Positions 55,386 through 63,942 of a stretch of DNA of 64,000 bases are shown here, in pieces. Position 1 is the stretch's first letter. Each line of letters opens with the position of its first letter. Both the position numbers and the translations under genes were made by a program. Origin of the DNA: Streptomyces sp. 1331.2 (lineage in GTDB: Bacteria; Actinomycetota; Actinomycetes; Streptomycetales; Streptomycetaceae); contig NZ_OBMJ01000001.1 in NCBI RefSeq assembly GCF_900199205.1, positions 7,433,001 to 7,497,000 on the forward strand, read 5' to 3'. A model generated the notes under the pieces. That model ran no database searches. It saw nothing but the letters and a program-made list of their open reading frames with translations, and was not told where the DNA came from.

Positions 55386-55598
55386 GTGAGCGCGGTGATC
55401 GTCTCGGAGACGGCGGAGTTCCACGTCGGGGACCGGGTGTGGATATACCGCGAGACGTCCTACGCCGCCGTCGAGAGCGCCGTCGTGGTGGACGTCCAGG
55501 CCGACCGCAGCCTGCGGTTGGAGTTCACCGACGGCCACCGCAGCCACCTCCGCTCCGGCCGGGTCGAGTTGTCGGCCCGGCGCCGCACGCGGGTGTGA
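55386..55598 (+). CDS. small SH3-like protein of unknown function
   Basis: The 70-residue protein reads like a small beta barrel: FHVGDRVWIYRET, ESAVVVDVQADRSLRLEFTDG, HLRSGRVEL. GTG 55386 lies directly behind GGAGCGGAGCGGAG; GTG 55395 is an alternative. It follows the RNase H gene by 55 bases and may be cotranscribed. Not recognised. Confidence 0.6.
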   Translation: MSAVIVSETAEFHVGDRVWIYRETSYAAVESAVVVDVQADRSLRLEFTDGHRSHLRSGRVELSARRRTRV

Positions 55599-55644
55599 CA
55601 AGGCCGGAGTACGGCCGGAGAAAGGGCAGAACGGGCCGGAAATG

Positions 55645-55679
55645 CGACCGGCCGACCGCGGGTGGCGGTCGGCCGGTCG
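55645..55679. terminator. bidirectional terminator hairpin
   Basis: Perfect 15-base arms (55645-55659 and 55665-55679) with a 5-base loop lie between the small SH3-like gene and the convergent lipoprotein gene. Confidence 0.78.
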
Positions 55680-55713
55680 TGCCGGACCCGGAGGAGCGGG
55701 GCAGAGGAGCGGA

Positions 55714-57066
55714 TCAGCCCTCCTGCGCGATCTCCTTGATGTCCTCGAAGGTCATGCCGAGCGTGTTGAAGGCGCGCGCCTGCTCCTCCGGGACGCCGAG
55801 CTTGGCGAGCTCCTTGAGCTGCGCGTCGGTCAGCGGTGCCGCGGGGGTGAGCGGCGGGGCGCCGCCCGCGTCCTTGGGGTCGAGGCCGGCGCCGGGGCCG
55901 GCGGCCAGGCCGAGCACCGCCTTCATCAGGTCGTCGCTGGTCAGCTTGGTCGCGCCGGCCGGGGCCTGGACGTCCGGGGCCGACTGGTCGAAGGCGAGCT
56001 TCACCGGGAAGTTGACGCCCGGCTCGACCTTGCTCTGCAGCTGGGCGAGGTCGAAGGTGGCCGAGGAGAGGGCGCCGTTCTTCAGGTAGAGGTCGACGCC
56101 GACCTTGCGGTCCGGCACGTCGGTCGGGGCCTGGGCCGGGAACTTCCCCAACTGCTGCGGGAACTTGTCCGCGACCGGCCTGACGGCCTTGAACAGCTCG
56201 TCCACCAGCTGGCGGGCCGGAGCGCTCATCCAGATGTGGTCGGCGCCGTCCTTGGTGCCCTTGTCCTCGTACGTGACGGTGCGGCCGAGCACGTCCTTGA
56301 GCGAGTTGAGCAGCTGCTTGGCGGCCTCCGGGTCGGCGCTGGGCACCGGGCTCGGCGCGGCCTTCCTGCCGTCGGACTTCTTCGCGGCGTCGGCGAGTTC
56401 CTGGAGGTCGAGCGCGACCCACTTGCCGGCCAGCACGTCCTTGACCGCGCCCAGGTCGGCGGGCAGGTCGTTGCCGGCGGCGTCCACCTGGGACGGGTCC
56501 TCGCCGGTCAGCTTGACCAGGCCCTTGGCGTCGACGTGCAGGTAGCCCTTGGCGTCGACCTGGCGGTACTCCAGCAGCGCGGTGCCGCTGCGGTCGGAGA
56601 GCACGTAGGAGACGCGCACCGACCTGTCGAGCGTCAGGTCGTTGCTGCCGCCGGAGCCCGCGGCGCTCTTGAAGGCCTCGATGTCCTTGAGCGGCTTGTC
56701 GGCGGAGATCGCGACGGAGAGCGCGAGCCCGGACATCGCCTTGGCGCTCTGCTCGTCCAGCCCGCCGCCGGAGCCCTTGCGGCCGGCGCCCTTTCCGCCC
56801 GTGGCCGTGCCGACGAGGCCCTTGTTCCCGGCTCCGGTGGCCTTGTCGAAGGCGAGGATCTGTTCGGGGGTGGCGTCGATGGAGAGCTTGAAGCCGGCCG
56901 ACTTGCCGTCACCGACCTTGCCGAAGGCCTTGGACACCTTCTGGGCGGCGGAGAGCTGTTCGACGGTGCCACAGGCGGCGAGGCCGGTGGCGAGGACGGA
57001 AGCGGTGACGGCGACGGGCATCGCACCGCGGGCGGCCCGGCGGATGGCGGTGTTGATGGTGCACAA
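55714..57066 (-). CDS. predicted secreted lipoprotein
   Basis: The N-terminus reads INTAIRRAARGAMPVAVTASVLATGLAAC, a lipoprotein signal with lipobox LAAC, so the mature protein is anchored outside the membrane. The chain of about 450 residues has two repeats of an LppX-like beta fold (FKLSIDATPEQILAFD, then VSYVLSDRSGTALLEYRQVDAKGYLHVDAKG and KVGVDLYLKNGALSSATFD). The tail is Pro/Ala-rich, then LTDAQLKELAKLGV. Start is uncertain: AGGAG is immediately before TTG 57066, and ATG 57021 would drop the basic signal region. Ligand unknown. Confidence 0.78.
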   Translation of the reverse strand: MCTINTAIRRAARGAMPVAVTASVLATGLAACGTVEQLSAAQKVSKAFGKVGDGKSAGFKLSIDATPEQILAFDKATGAGNKGLVGTATGGKGAGRKGSGGGLDEQSAKAMSGLALSVAISADKPLKDIEAFKSAAGSGGSNDLTLDRSVRVSYVLSDRSGTALLEYRQVDAKGYLHVDAKGLVKLTGEDPSQVDAAGNDLPADLGAVKDVLAGKWVALDLQELADAAKKSDGRKAAPSPVPSADPEAAKQLLNSLKDVLGRTVTYEDKGTKDGADHIWMSAPARQLVDELFKAVRPVADKFPQQLGKFPAQAPTDVPDRKVGVDLYLKNGALSSATFDLAQLQSKVEPGVNFPVKLAFDQSAPDVQAPAGATKLTSDDLMKAVLGLAAGPGAGLDPKDAGGAPPLTPAAPLTDAQLKELAKLGVPEEQARAFNTLGMTFEDIKEIAQEG

Positions 57067-57333
57067 CTCCTGTGTGACTGGGCCTGATCGGACGACCGGG
57101 CCTTTCCTCCCCTGTGGCTCGCAGCGCCACAGTGCATACACATCTGATCACATTATCGGCAAGGCTGCGCGCGAATTTTTGTCCCAGGCTTTAACCGTCC
57201 GGCGGCGATGGGAAAAAGGGGCAAAAGCTTTGCCTAAACGGGCTGTTCAAGGCCTCGTCACCACCTGCTAGCCTCAGCCGATTTTTCCGCCGAGCAAGGT
57301 CGGCGGACCCGACGGGCAAGAGGTACCGAAAGC

Positions 57334-58059
57334 ATGGCAATACGCCGGGCGAAGCAGAAGGCCCAGGTCATCGAGAAGCTCTCGCAGGTGGCACCACCGG
57401 GGGAGGCCTTCATCGCGTGCGTGCACGTGGAGACCGGCCCCAGCCCGTGGCTCAACGCGGTCTTCGACGAGGTGCCGCTGCTCGGCCTGATCGTCGCCCT
57501 GACCCGCCGGTTCTACTTCCTGACGCTCACCAACAGCTCGGTGGTCGTCAACACGGCCAGCCGCTGGACCAACCGGCCCGGCGACGTGGTCGCGGTCTAC
57601 CCGCGCCACGCCTTCCCGGTCAGCCAGGTCAAGCGGGCCTCCCTCTGGAGCCGGATGTACCTGCAGCTGCCCGGCGAGGCCAAGCCGACCCGGCTGAACA
57701 TCCACCGCTACTGGCGGGCCGAGATGGACCAGCTGAGCGCGGCCTTCCCGCCCGGGTCGATCGACCCGAGCTCGCAGCCCTTCGAACTCGCGCCGCAGGG
57801 GCAGCCGTACCCCCTGCAGCAGGCCTACCCGATGGCACCGGGCCAGCCCTACCCCCAGCCGCAGGGGCAGCCCTACCCGCCGCAGCAGGCGTACCCGGCG
57901 CCCCCGCAGCCCTACCCGGCACCGAAGGGCCAGCCGTACGTGCCGCCGCAGGGCCAGCCCTACCCGTCCCAGCAGCCCTACCCGCCGCAGGGCCAGCCGT
58001 ACCCGCCGCAGCAGCCGTACCCGGCGCCGCAGGGGCAGCCGTACCCGCCGCAGCGCTGA
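57334..58059 (+). CDS. protein with GQPYPPQ-type repeat tail
   Basis: The 241-residue protein has an N-terminal globular part (residues 1-145: EKLSQVAPPGEAFIACVHVETGPSPW, then RFYFLTLTNSSVVVNTASRW, a PH-like beta pattern) and a tail from about 155 of proline-tyrosine repeats such as GQPYPPQQ. Tails of this kind suit weak self-association or anchoring. No membrane segment or signal is evident apart from one hydrophobic stretch (LLGLIVALTRRFYFL). The ATG has AAGAGG twelve bases upstream. Function unknown. Confidence 0.78.
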   Translation: MAIRRAKQKAQVIEKLSQVAPPGEAFIACVHVETGPSPWLNAVFDEVPLLGLIVALTRRFYFLTLTNSSVVVNTASRWTNRPGDVVAVYPRHAFPVSQVKRASLWSRMYLQLPGEAKPTRLNIHRYWRAEMDQLSAAFPPGSIDPSSQPFELAPQGQPYPLQQAYPMAPGQPYPQPQGQPYPPQQAYPAPPQPYPAPKGQPYVPPQGQPYPSQQPYPPQGQPYPPQQPYPAPQGQPYPPQR

Positions 58060-58086
58060 CCTCGCCGCAGGCAGGCCGAACACAGG

Positions 58087-58121
58087 TCGGCCCCGGCTCC
58101 CGCACGGGGAGCCGGGGCCGA
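58087..58121. terminator. bidirectional terminator hairpin
   Basis: Perfect 15-base arms (58087-58101 and 58107-58121) with a 5-base loop lie between two convergent genes. Confidence 0.78.
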
Positions 58122-58149
58122 TCGCTGTCCGGCCGGCGCGCCGACCGCG

Positions 58150-58722
58150 CTACGGCCCCTGCAGGATGACGACGACGATGACCCCGGCGGACAGCACGAG
58201 CCCGAGGATCACACCGAACACCGTGGGCGTCACCCGGTCCCGCAGCTGCTTCCCCGGCCGGCTGCGCTGCGTCGGGTCCGTGCTGAACTCCCACCAGTTC
58301 ACCAGCCGTTGGAAGTTCACGTCGAAGTCCACGGCCGGGTAGATCGCGCTGGTCTGGAGGCCGGGCAGCGAGCGGCGCCGCCCGCGGGTGAGATGGATCC
58401 GCGCCGCGTAGGAGGTCGAGCCGTTGCCCTTGGTCTCCCGCACGTCGACCCACCGGACCTCGTGCCACGGGTGGGTACGGCCGCGCCCGACACCCCAGTT
58501 GATGGTGATGCCGTCGGTGCCGACCCGGCTCCAGGAGCGCCAGCTGATGACGAAGAGCGGCACGCCGAGCGCCAAGGTCCCGAAGACCAGCCAGAACGTG
58601 CCCAGGGGGCCGAGCTTCCACGCACCGAGGCCGAGTTGGAGACCGAGCACCAGCAGCACCGGAATGAGGTTCGACCACGAGGGACGGAACAGGTCCTTCC
58701 CCCGGAAGATCAGTTCGTTCAC
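58150..58722 (-). CDS. membrane protein with bacterial PH-like domain
   Basis: The 190-residue protein has two N-terminal membrane segments (LIPVLLVLGLQLGLGAW, GTFWLVFGTLALGVPLFVISW), then a small beta domain (RVGTDGITINWGVGRGRTHPWHEVRWVDVRET) resembling bPH domains, and a C-terminal membrane segment (VILGLVLSAGVIVVVILQ). The GTG start follows GTAGGGTG; no ATG in frame is available close by. It follows the next membrane protein gene in the same direction. Function unknown. Confidence 0.78.
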   Translation of the reverse strand: MNELIFRGKDLFRPSWSNLIPVLLVLGLQLGLGAWKLGPLGTFWLVFGTLALGVPLFVISWRSWSRVGTDGITINWGVGRGRTHPWHEVRWVDVRETKGNGSTSYAARIHLTRGRRRSLPGLQTSAIYPAVDFDVNFQRLVNWWEFSTDPTQRSRPGKQLRDRVTPTVFGVILGLVLSAGVIVVVILQGP

Positions 58723-58774
58723 ACCGCGCACCCTACGCCTGCCTCCCCGGGCCCCGACAGGGGGTGTACGCGCT

Positions 58775-59539
58775 TCATACGGCGCCCCGGCCGCCTCCCC
58801 TGCCGCCCGCCCTGGCACCGACCCTGCCTTCCTGGTCGGCCTTCTGACCCGCGGTCGCGTTCGGCTCCCGGAGCGTGCGCCGGGCCGCGCCGAGAGTGAG
58901 CAGGCCCCACAGCGCGGCGAGTACGGCGACGACGTAGACGCCGCTGCCTCGGAAGGAGAGGTCCTCGTCCGTGGGGGCGGGCGGGGCCCAGCCCGCCGGG
59001 TCGACCAGTACGGTTTCGGTGGTGTCCTTGGCCCGGGCCGAGCAGCCGAAGCCGCCGACCTGGCCGTGCGGCAGCGGCTGCCCGTCGGCCCGGCGGATGT
59101 CGCAGGTCCAGCTCACCCTCCCGCTCTTGTCCCGGGAGCTGTGGGCCGCGGTGACCACCACCTCGGTCTCCACCCCGCGATGGGCGATGATCTGCGCGCG
59201 GAGGCTCGACACCGGCAGCACCAGCAGCAGCACCCCGAACAGGACGGCCGGCCAGATGACCCAGCCGCCGGGCCGGACGAGGCCCAGGCCGAGGAAGCCC
59301 GCGACGAACACCAGGAAGGCGAGGACGCCGCCGAGGACCGCGTAGTCCGGGTTGGTACCGAGCGCCGCCAGTCCGATCATCAGCACCGGAGTGAGCAGCC
59401 CGACCAGCCATGCCGTGCGGCGGACGGCCCGCGGCGACAGCTTCGGCTCGGGTCGTCTGCGGACCCGTTTCGGGGGCCGGACGACCCCCTCCGCGAGCGG
59501 TCGCTTCTGCTTCTTCTTCCCGTTCTTCTTCCCGGCCAT
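58775..59539 (-). CDS. membrane protein with Lys/Arg-rich N-terminus
   Basis: The 254-residue protein starts with a very basic stretch (MAGKKNGKKKQKRPLAEG), has three to four membrane segments between residues 42 and 112, an extracytoplasmic domain with Cys residues (SWTCDIRRADG, GGFGCSARAKD) and a last membrane segment (GVYVVAVLAALWGLLTLG). The Gly/Arg-rich tail may bind nucleic acid or lipid head groups. It lies 52 bases upstream of the PH-domain gene in the same direction. Function unknown. Confidence 0.75.
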   Translation of the reverse strand: MAGKKNGKKKQKRPLAEGVVRPPKRVRRRPEPKLSPRAVRRTAWLVGLLTPVLMIGLAALGTNPDYAVLGGVLAFLVFVAGFLGLGLVRPGGWVIWPAVLFGVLLLVLPVSSLRAQIIAHRGVETEVVVTAAHSSRDKSGRVSWTCDIRRADGQPLPHGQVGGFGCSARAKDTTETVLVDPAGWAPPAPTDEDLSFRGSGVYVVAVLAALWGLLTLGAARRTLREPNATAGQKADQEGRVGARAGGRGGGRGAV

Positions 59540-59820
59540 GGATCCCCCGTTCGGTGCTGTCGCTTTCCGTGCCTGCGACAGTGTGACGGCGGGCCCGGAC
59601 GGCTGGGAACCCGGGTGGCCCGGCCCCGGGCCGGCCGTGGATCCGGTGTGAAGCTGACGTGGAGTCACCGTCGACGTTACCCGCGAGTTCACCCGGTGCT
59701 CGTCCGAGGTCTTGCGGACCGTACGGACAAGCACATTGGATACGTACCATCCCGTCGTCCGGCGGGTCCACGTCACATCCCCGCTGTTCCCCGCTGTTCC
59801 CCCGACCCCACGGAGCCCAG

Positions 59821-60798
59821 ATGTCGCTCTCGTCCGTCCGCCGTGCCCTCGCCGCCGGTGCCGCCGCCACCGTGATCGCCACGCTCGGCGCGGCCCCCGC
59901 CTCGGCCGAGACCGCACCAACGACCGCGCCCCCGCTCGACGTGCTCACCTACAACGTCTTCCTGATGAGCACCAACCTCTACCCCAACTGGGGCCAGCAG
60001 TACCGGGCGCAGGCCATCGCCGCGGCGGACTTCTTCCAGGGCCACGACGTGGTCGTCCTGGAGGAGGCCTTCGACAACGCGGCCTCCGACGCACTGGTCG
60101 CCAAGGCCTCGGCCGCCTACCCGTACCACACGCCCGTGGTCGGCCGGTCCACGAGCGGCTGGGACGCCACCTCCGGCAGCTACAGCTCCACCACCCCCGA
60201 GGACGGCGGGGTCACCCTGCTCAGCAAGTGGCCGATCCTGCACAAGGAGCAGTACGTCTACAAGGACGCCTGCGGCTCGGACTACTGGTCCAACAAGGGC
60301 TTCGCCTACGCGGTGCTGGACGTCGACGGCCGCCGCACCCACGTGGTCGGCACCCACCTGCAGTCCACCGACTCGGGCTGCTCCAGCGGCCAGGCGGCGG
60401 ACATCCGGGCCAGGCAGCTCACTGCCATGCGCACCTTCCTGGACGGCAAGCGGATCCCCGCCGACGAGCCGATCGTCCTCGCCGGCGACCTCAACATCGA
60501 CTCCCACGGCTCCGAGTACCAGGCCCTGCTGACCAACGGCAACCTCGCCCCGGCCTCCGCCCGCACCGGCTGGCCGTACTCCTTCGACACCGCCGACAAC
60601 TCGGTCGCCGCCTACCGCTACCCGGGCGAGCCCAAGGAGGACCTCGACTACGTTCTCTACCGCGCCGACCACGCCCGCCCCCAGCAGTACACCAACCAGG
60701 TCGCCCGGGTGCACAGCACGCCCTGGACGGTGAGCAGTTGGGGCAAGAGCTACACCTACACCGACCTCTCCGACCACTACCCGCTCGTCGCGCACTGA
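59821..60798 (+). CDS. secreted sphingomyelin phosphodiesterase-like enzyme
   Basis: The 325-residue protein has a signal peptide (residues 1-29, ending ASA) and a complete endonuclease/exonuclease/phosphatase-fold domain: LTYNVFLMSTNLYPNW, VVVLEEAFDN, GTHLQSTDS, LAGDLNIDSHG, LDYVLY and DLSDHYPL. These are the metal and catalytic positions of bacterial neutral sphingomyelinases. It probably cleaves sphingomyelin or phospholipids outside the cell. Single gene; the ATG has no strong ribosome site. Confidence 0.9.
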   Translation: MSLSSVRRALAAGAAATVIATLGAAPASAETAPTTAPPLDVLTYNVFLMSTNLYPNWGQQYRAQAIAAADFFQGHDVVVLEEAFDNAASDALVAKASAAYPYHTPVVGRSTSGWDATSGSYSSTTPEDGGVTLLSKWPILHKEQYVYKDACGSDYWSNKGFAYAVLDVDGRRTHVVGTHLQSTDSGCSSGQAADIRARQLTAMRTFLDGKRIPADEPIVLAGDLNIDSHGSEYQALLTNGNLAPASARTGWPYSFDTADNSVAAYRYPGEPKEDLDYVLYRADHARPQQYTNQVARVHSTPWTVSSWGKSYTYTDLSDHYPLVAH

Positions 60799-60971
60799 CA
60801 GCCCGCCGGCTGCCCGCGCGCTGTCCGAGGGCGCACCGGGTGTGGGATGCGTCACCGCCACGGCCGGGCGGCGGTTCGGCCCCTTACGATCCTGAACGCC
60901 GAGGTCGGGCGCCGTCGCAACCCGTCGGCGCCCCGCCCGGCGCACCACGATCGGCCCGAGGAGAAGCGCCC

Positions 60972-61811
60972 GTGACCACCCCCACCACCGCGCCCGAGAG
61001 CTACTACCAGCGCACCGGCGAGCACAGCTACAAGCCCACCCCGCACGCCCAGGGTGCCTGGCACCCCGACGAGCAGCACTTCAGCCCGCTGGCCGGCCTG
61101 ATCGTCCACGCCATCGACTGCCACCGCGCCGACGGCCACCGCGCCGACTCCCAGGGGGCCGACCGCCGACAGACCGGCGACAGCCTGGCGCTGGCCCGGA
61201 TCAGCTTCGACATACTCGGCCTGATCGCCCTGGAGGAGTTCGAGATCACGGTGGAGACCGTCCGGCCCGGGCGCACCATCGAGCTGGTCGAGGCCACCGT
61301 GGTGATCGGGGAGCGCGCCGTCGTCCGGGCCCGCGCGTGGTTCCTCGCAGAGCTCGACACCGCCGCCGTCGCCGGGACGCACGACGAACCGATCCCGGCC
61401 CCCGAGGAGTTCGAGCCCTGGGCGATGAGCGAGCTGTGGGGCGGCGGTTACATCGCCTCGATCGACGTCCGCCGCCGCGAGCGCGCCCCCGGCCGGGCCG
61501 CCGCCTGGATCTCCACCCCGGTCGGGCTGGTCGCCGGCGAGCCCAGCAGCCCGCAGGCCTCCTTCGTCGCCCTGGTGGACACCGCCAACGGCATCGCCGT
61601 CCGGCAGAGCCCCACCGCGTGGATGTTCCCCAACACCGACCTGACGATCCACCTCTTCCGCCGCCCCGAGGGCCGCTGGACCGGCCTGGACACCAGGGTC
61701 AGCTTCGGCCCGGCCGGCCACGGCGTCACCAGCACCGTCCTGCACGACGAGCACGGGCCGATCGGCCGCGCCGAGCAGATCCTCACCGTCCGCCCGCAGC
61801 CAGTCGGTTGA
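60972..61811 (+). CDS. acyl-CoA thioesterase-like (hot-dog fold) protein
   Basis: The 279-residue protein shows a double hot-dog pattern typical of TesB-like thioesterases: SFDILGLIALEEFEITVETVRPGRTIELVEATVVIGERAVVRARAWF (about residues 78-124) and a second half with SFVALVDTANGIAVRQSPTAWMFPNTDLTIHLFRRPEG. It would hydrolyse an acyl-CoA. GTG start with GAGGAGAAG seven bases upstream. Ends in a hairpin. Confidence 0.85.
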   Translation: MTTPTTAPESYYQRTGEHSYKPTPHAQGAWHPDEQHFSPLAGLIVHAIDCHRADGHRADSQGADRRQTGDSLALARISFDILGLIALEEFEITVETVRPGRTIELVEATVVIGERAVVRARAWFLAELDTAAVAGTHDEPIPAPEEFEPWAMSELWGGGYIASIDVRRRERAPGRAAAWISTPVGLVAGEPSSPQASFVALVDTANGIAVRQSPTAWMFPNTDLTIHLFRRPEGRWTGLDTRVSFGPAGHGVTSTVLHDEHGPIGRAEQILTVRPQPVG

Positions 61812-61816
61812 CCGGT

Positions 61817-61864
61817 CCGGGGATCGGGGCCGCCGCCGGTCGCGGTGGCGGCCCCGATCCCCGG
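61817..61864. terminator. bidirectional terminator hairpin
   Basis: Perfect 18-base arms (61817-61834 and 61847-61864) with a 12-base loop lie between the thioesterase and the convergent radical SAM gene. Confidence 0.8.
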
Positions 61865-61869
61865 TAGCG

Positions 61870-63195
61870 TCAGGCGGGCAGCGAGTCCATGAAGGAGCTG
61901 ACCGAGAAGACCGCCTTCCCCGGGCCCGCCGGGCCGTAGCCGGGCGGGGAGGAGAGGCCGAACTCCTCCAGGGTGGCGCGGTAGGTCTGCAGCAGCCGGA
62001 TGTGGTACTCCAGCGGCGCGCCCTGCGGGTTGGCCCTGCCCAGCGGGGTGGTCGGCTCGGGGCACCAGGTGGTGAAGCGCGGGACCACGCCGTGGGACAT
62101 GAAGAAGCGCAGTCCCTCCTCGGTGGAGGCGATCGCCTCGTCCACCGTGGCGAAGCCGAAGGGCTCGGCCATCTCCACGCCCGCGACGAAGTTGGGGATC
62201 ACTTTCTCGGGGCCGAACACCTCGGTGGAGTCCAGGATCCGGCGGTGCCACTCGTCGCGGCCGACGTAGCGCTCCTTGCCGGGGCAGTACAGCTCGAAGA
62301 GCCGCTTGTCCCACACCTCGAAGTTGGGGTGGTAGATCCGCACGCCGTAGTCGTGGAAACGCTGGACGTCCTCACGTGGCAGCGCCTGCGCCACCACCTT
62401 GCCGATCCAGCGGCCGGGGAAGCGCTCCTCGATGGCCTTGGCGTACTGCCCGTAGAAGTCGGCCTCGTCCCGGCCGCCGACGTGCGAGGTGATCGCGCCG
62501 CCGGTGAGGGTGTACGCCCGGGAGGCCCGGGCGGTGTCGTGCTCGTCGATCAGCGCCAGCGCCTCCAGCACCTCCTCCACCGGCTTGACCCCGGTGTACG
62601 GGCGGCCGGCGGCCTTGTGCTGACGCCAGTTGTGGTTGATGTCGCAGTACTGGCACTCCTCCTTGGCGCCGAAGTACTGGCAGACCCGGAACACCGTGAG
62701 GTAGATCAGGTATCCCCACTGGATGGTCGGGGCGACCTCCATCACCGACTTCCCGTTGGCCAGCGTGTGCCGGTAGTAGTCCGGCATCGGCGGCAGGCCG
62801 ACATCGGCGATCCGCGTGCCGTCCAGGTAGAGGCCCAGCGTGCCGTCCTCCCCGGCACCGACCCGGTACGGCGAGTCCGGGTTGACCCGCACCGACACCA
62901 CCGTGCGGCGCAGCCCGTACGGCCCGCCGGTCAGTACGACCTCCTCCGGCGGCCGGTTGAGCGCGGCAGCGCCCAGCTCGGGCAGGGTGCGGTGGTCGAA
63001 GGAGAAGATGAAGTACGACTTCGGTTTGACCTCGCCGCCCCCGTCGGCGCCGGCGCTGCCGCTGAGCGCGGACTCGTCGAAGGCCATCCCGCCGCGCAGC
63101 AGGTCCTCCTTGATCACCGCCTCCCGCGGCACGTCGGGATAGCGCTCCATGAGCTGCTCGACCAGTGCGGTGCGGCTGCGGGCCTGGCTCTCCAT
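61870..63195 (-). CDS. radical SAM protein with unusual CX8CX2C motif
   Basis: The 441-residue protein carries VCQYFGAKEECQYCDIN at residues 171-187. The Cys residues at 172, 181 and 184 are spaced CX8CX2C rather than the classical CX3CX2C. Downstream TLTGGAITSH and GVRIYHPNFEVWDKRLF are typical of the TIM-barrel of radical SAM enzymes. The first 160 residues are a beta-rich domain (TVVSVRVNPDSPYRVG) not seen in minimal radical SAM enzymes. The [4Fe-4S] cluster ligands are thus likely C172, C181 and C184. Product unknown. The ATG has GAAGGAAGAG six bases upstream. It follows the terpene-synthase fragment by 98 bases. Confidence 0.83.
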   Translation of the reverse strand: MESQARSRTALVEQLMERYPDVPREAVIKEDLLRGGMAFDESALSGSAGADGGGEVKPKSYFIFSFDHRTLPELGAAALNRPPEEVVLTGGPYGLRRTVVSVRVNPDSPYRVGAGEDGTLGLYLDGTRIADVGLPPMPDYYRHTLANGKSVMEVAPTIQWGYLIYLTVFRVCQYFGAKEECQYCDINHNWRQHKAAGRPYTGVKPVEEVLEALALIDEHDTARASRAYTLTGGAITSHVGGRDEADFYGQYAKAIEERFPGRWIGKVVAQALPREDVQRFHDYGVRIYHPNFEVWDKRLFELYCPGKERYVGRDEWHRRILDSTEVFGPEKVIPNFVAGVEMAEPFGFATVDEAIASTEEGLRFFMSHGVVPRFTTWCPEPTTPLGRANPQGAPLEYHIRLLQTYRATLEEFGLSSPPGYGPAGPGKAVFSVSSFMDSLPA

Positions 63196-63293
63196 GCGCT
63201 GCTCTTCCTTCCTGGCCCCGATCCTCGCTCGGCGCCGCGCCCCATTCTTCTCCTCCTTACGTCCGTGGTCGGGACCGGCGGCGCGCTGGAAGA

Positions 63294-63506
63294 TCACCCC
63301 GTCCATCCTGTGGGCGTGGCGTCGGGGTGCGTCCACGCGGCGAAGAGCGCGAAGTCCATCGCGCTGAACCGCTGCTCGTCCCAGACGGGTTCGAGCATTC
63401 CCATCGCGCGGACCCGGAGCAGGCTGTGTGCCCGCGCCGTCTCCGGACGGGGGTCGAGGCGGGCCGGCCACGGAAGGGAGAAGTCCGGCATCGAGATCGC
63501 TGCCAC
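63294..63506 (-). pseudogene. truncated N-terminus of a class I terpene synthase
   Basis: A 70-codon frame starts at GTG 63506 with GAAGGGAG six bases upstream. It reads ISMPDFSLPWPARLDPR, TARAHSLLRVRAMGML and MDFALFAAWTHPDAT, which is the N-terminal part of bacterial terpene synthases (compare geosmin synthase: PxF-LP-PARLNPH, ARAHS, MGML). It then ends after PTGWTG at a stop, before the DDxxD and NSE metal motifs. So only about the first 65 residues of a protein of about 330 remain. The initiation signals are intact, so a short peptide may still be made. Confidence 0.75.
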
Positions 63507-63876
63507 TGCGCGCTCCCTTCGAACGGGGCGAAGGTGTGACCAACACGTGGCAGCCGGCCGCCGGTTGAGCTCTTTTGTCTTCGAACAGTCGCTGCCACGA
63601 CCGGCCCAACGCGGGTGGCGGGTGCGGGACACGGGCAATGGTCGCCAGGTTGACGCGGCAGGCGGGCAGACCGATGCATGACAGGGGCTCGCCCGGGCGC
63701 CCTCAGCATGAACGTTCACCCTATCGGGTTAAGAAGATCGTCCGTTGCGTTCCGGAACGCGGCTTCGCGCCTACGGTGGGGAACCGAGCGAGACGGGGCC
63801 CGCGTTCGGAGATCCCCTTCGTGGCAGACGGGATGACGACCCGTCATATCTTGCGATCCTTATCAGAGGAGGCTTC
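63507..63876. promoter_or_regulatory. divergent regulatory region with palindrome at 63747-63760
   Basis: This 370-base gap separates the terpene-synthase fragment from the start of a rightward unit. It contains the perfect palindrome GCGTTCCGGAACGC (63747-63760) and a 6-bp-stem hairpin at 63827-63845 (GACGGG and CCCGTC) just before the leader ORF. Near 63846, CATATCTT could be a -10-like element. No other gene is supported. Confidence 0.5.
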
Positions 63877-63942
63877 ATGCCCCTGCGCGGCAGAGCGGAC
63901 ACGCCGCTCGACCATGCGCCCGCCGCGGTGGTGAGCGCGTGA
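63877..63942 (+). CDS. 21-residue leader-type ORF
   Basis: The ATG is preceded by GAGGAGG five bases upstream, a strong ribosome site. The product is MPLRGRADTPLDHAPAAVVSA, whose stop overlaps the GTG of the next gene (GTGA). It may be a translational coupling leader or a small peptide; with a radical SAM gene nearby a modified peptide is conceivable but there is no core-peptide motif. Not recognised. Confidence 0.5.
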   Translation: MPLRGRADTPLDHAPAAVVSA

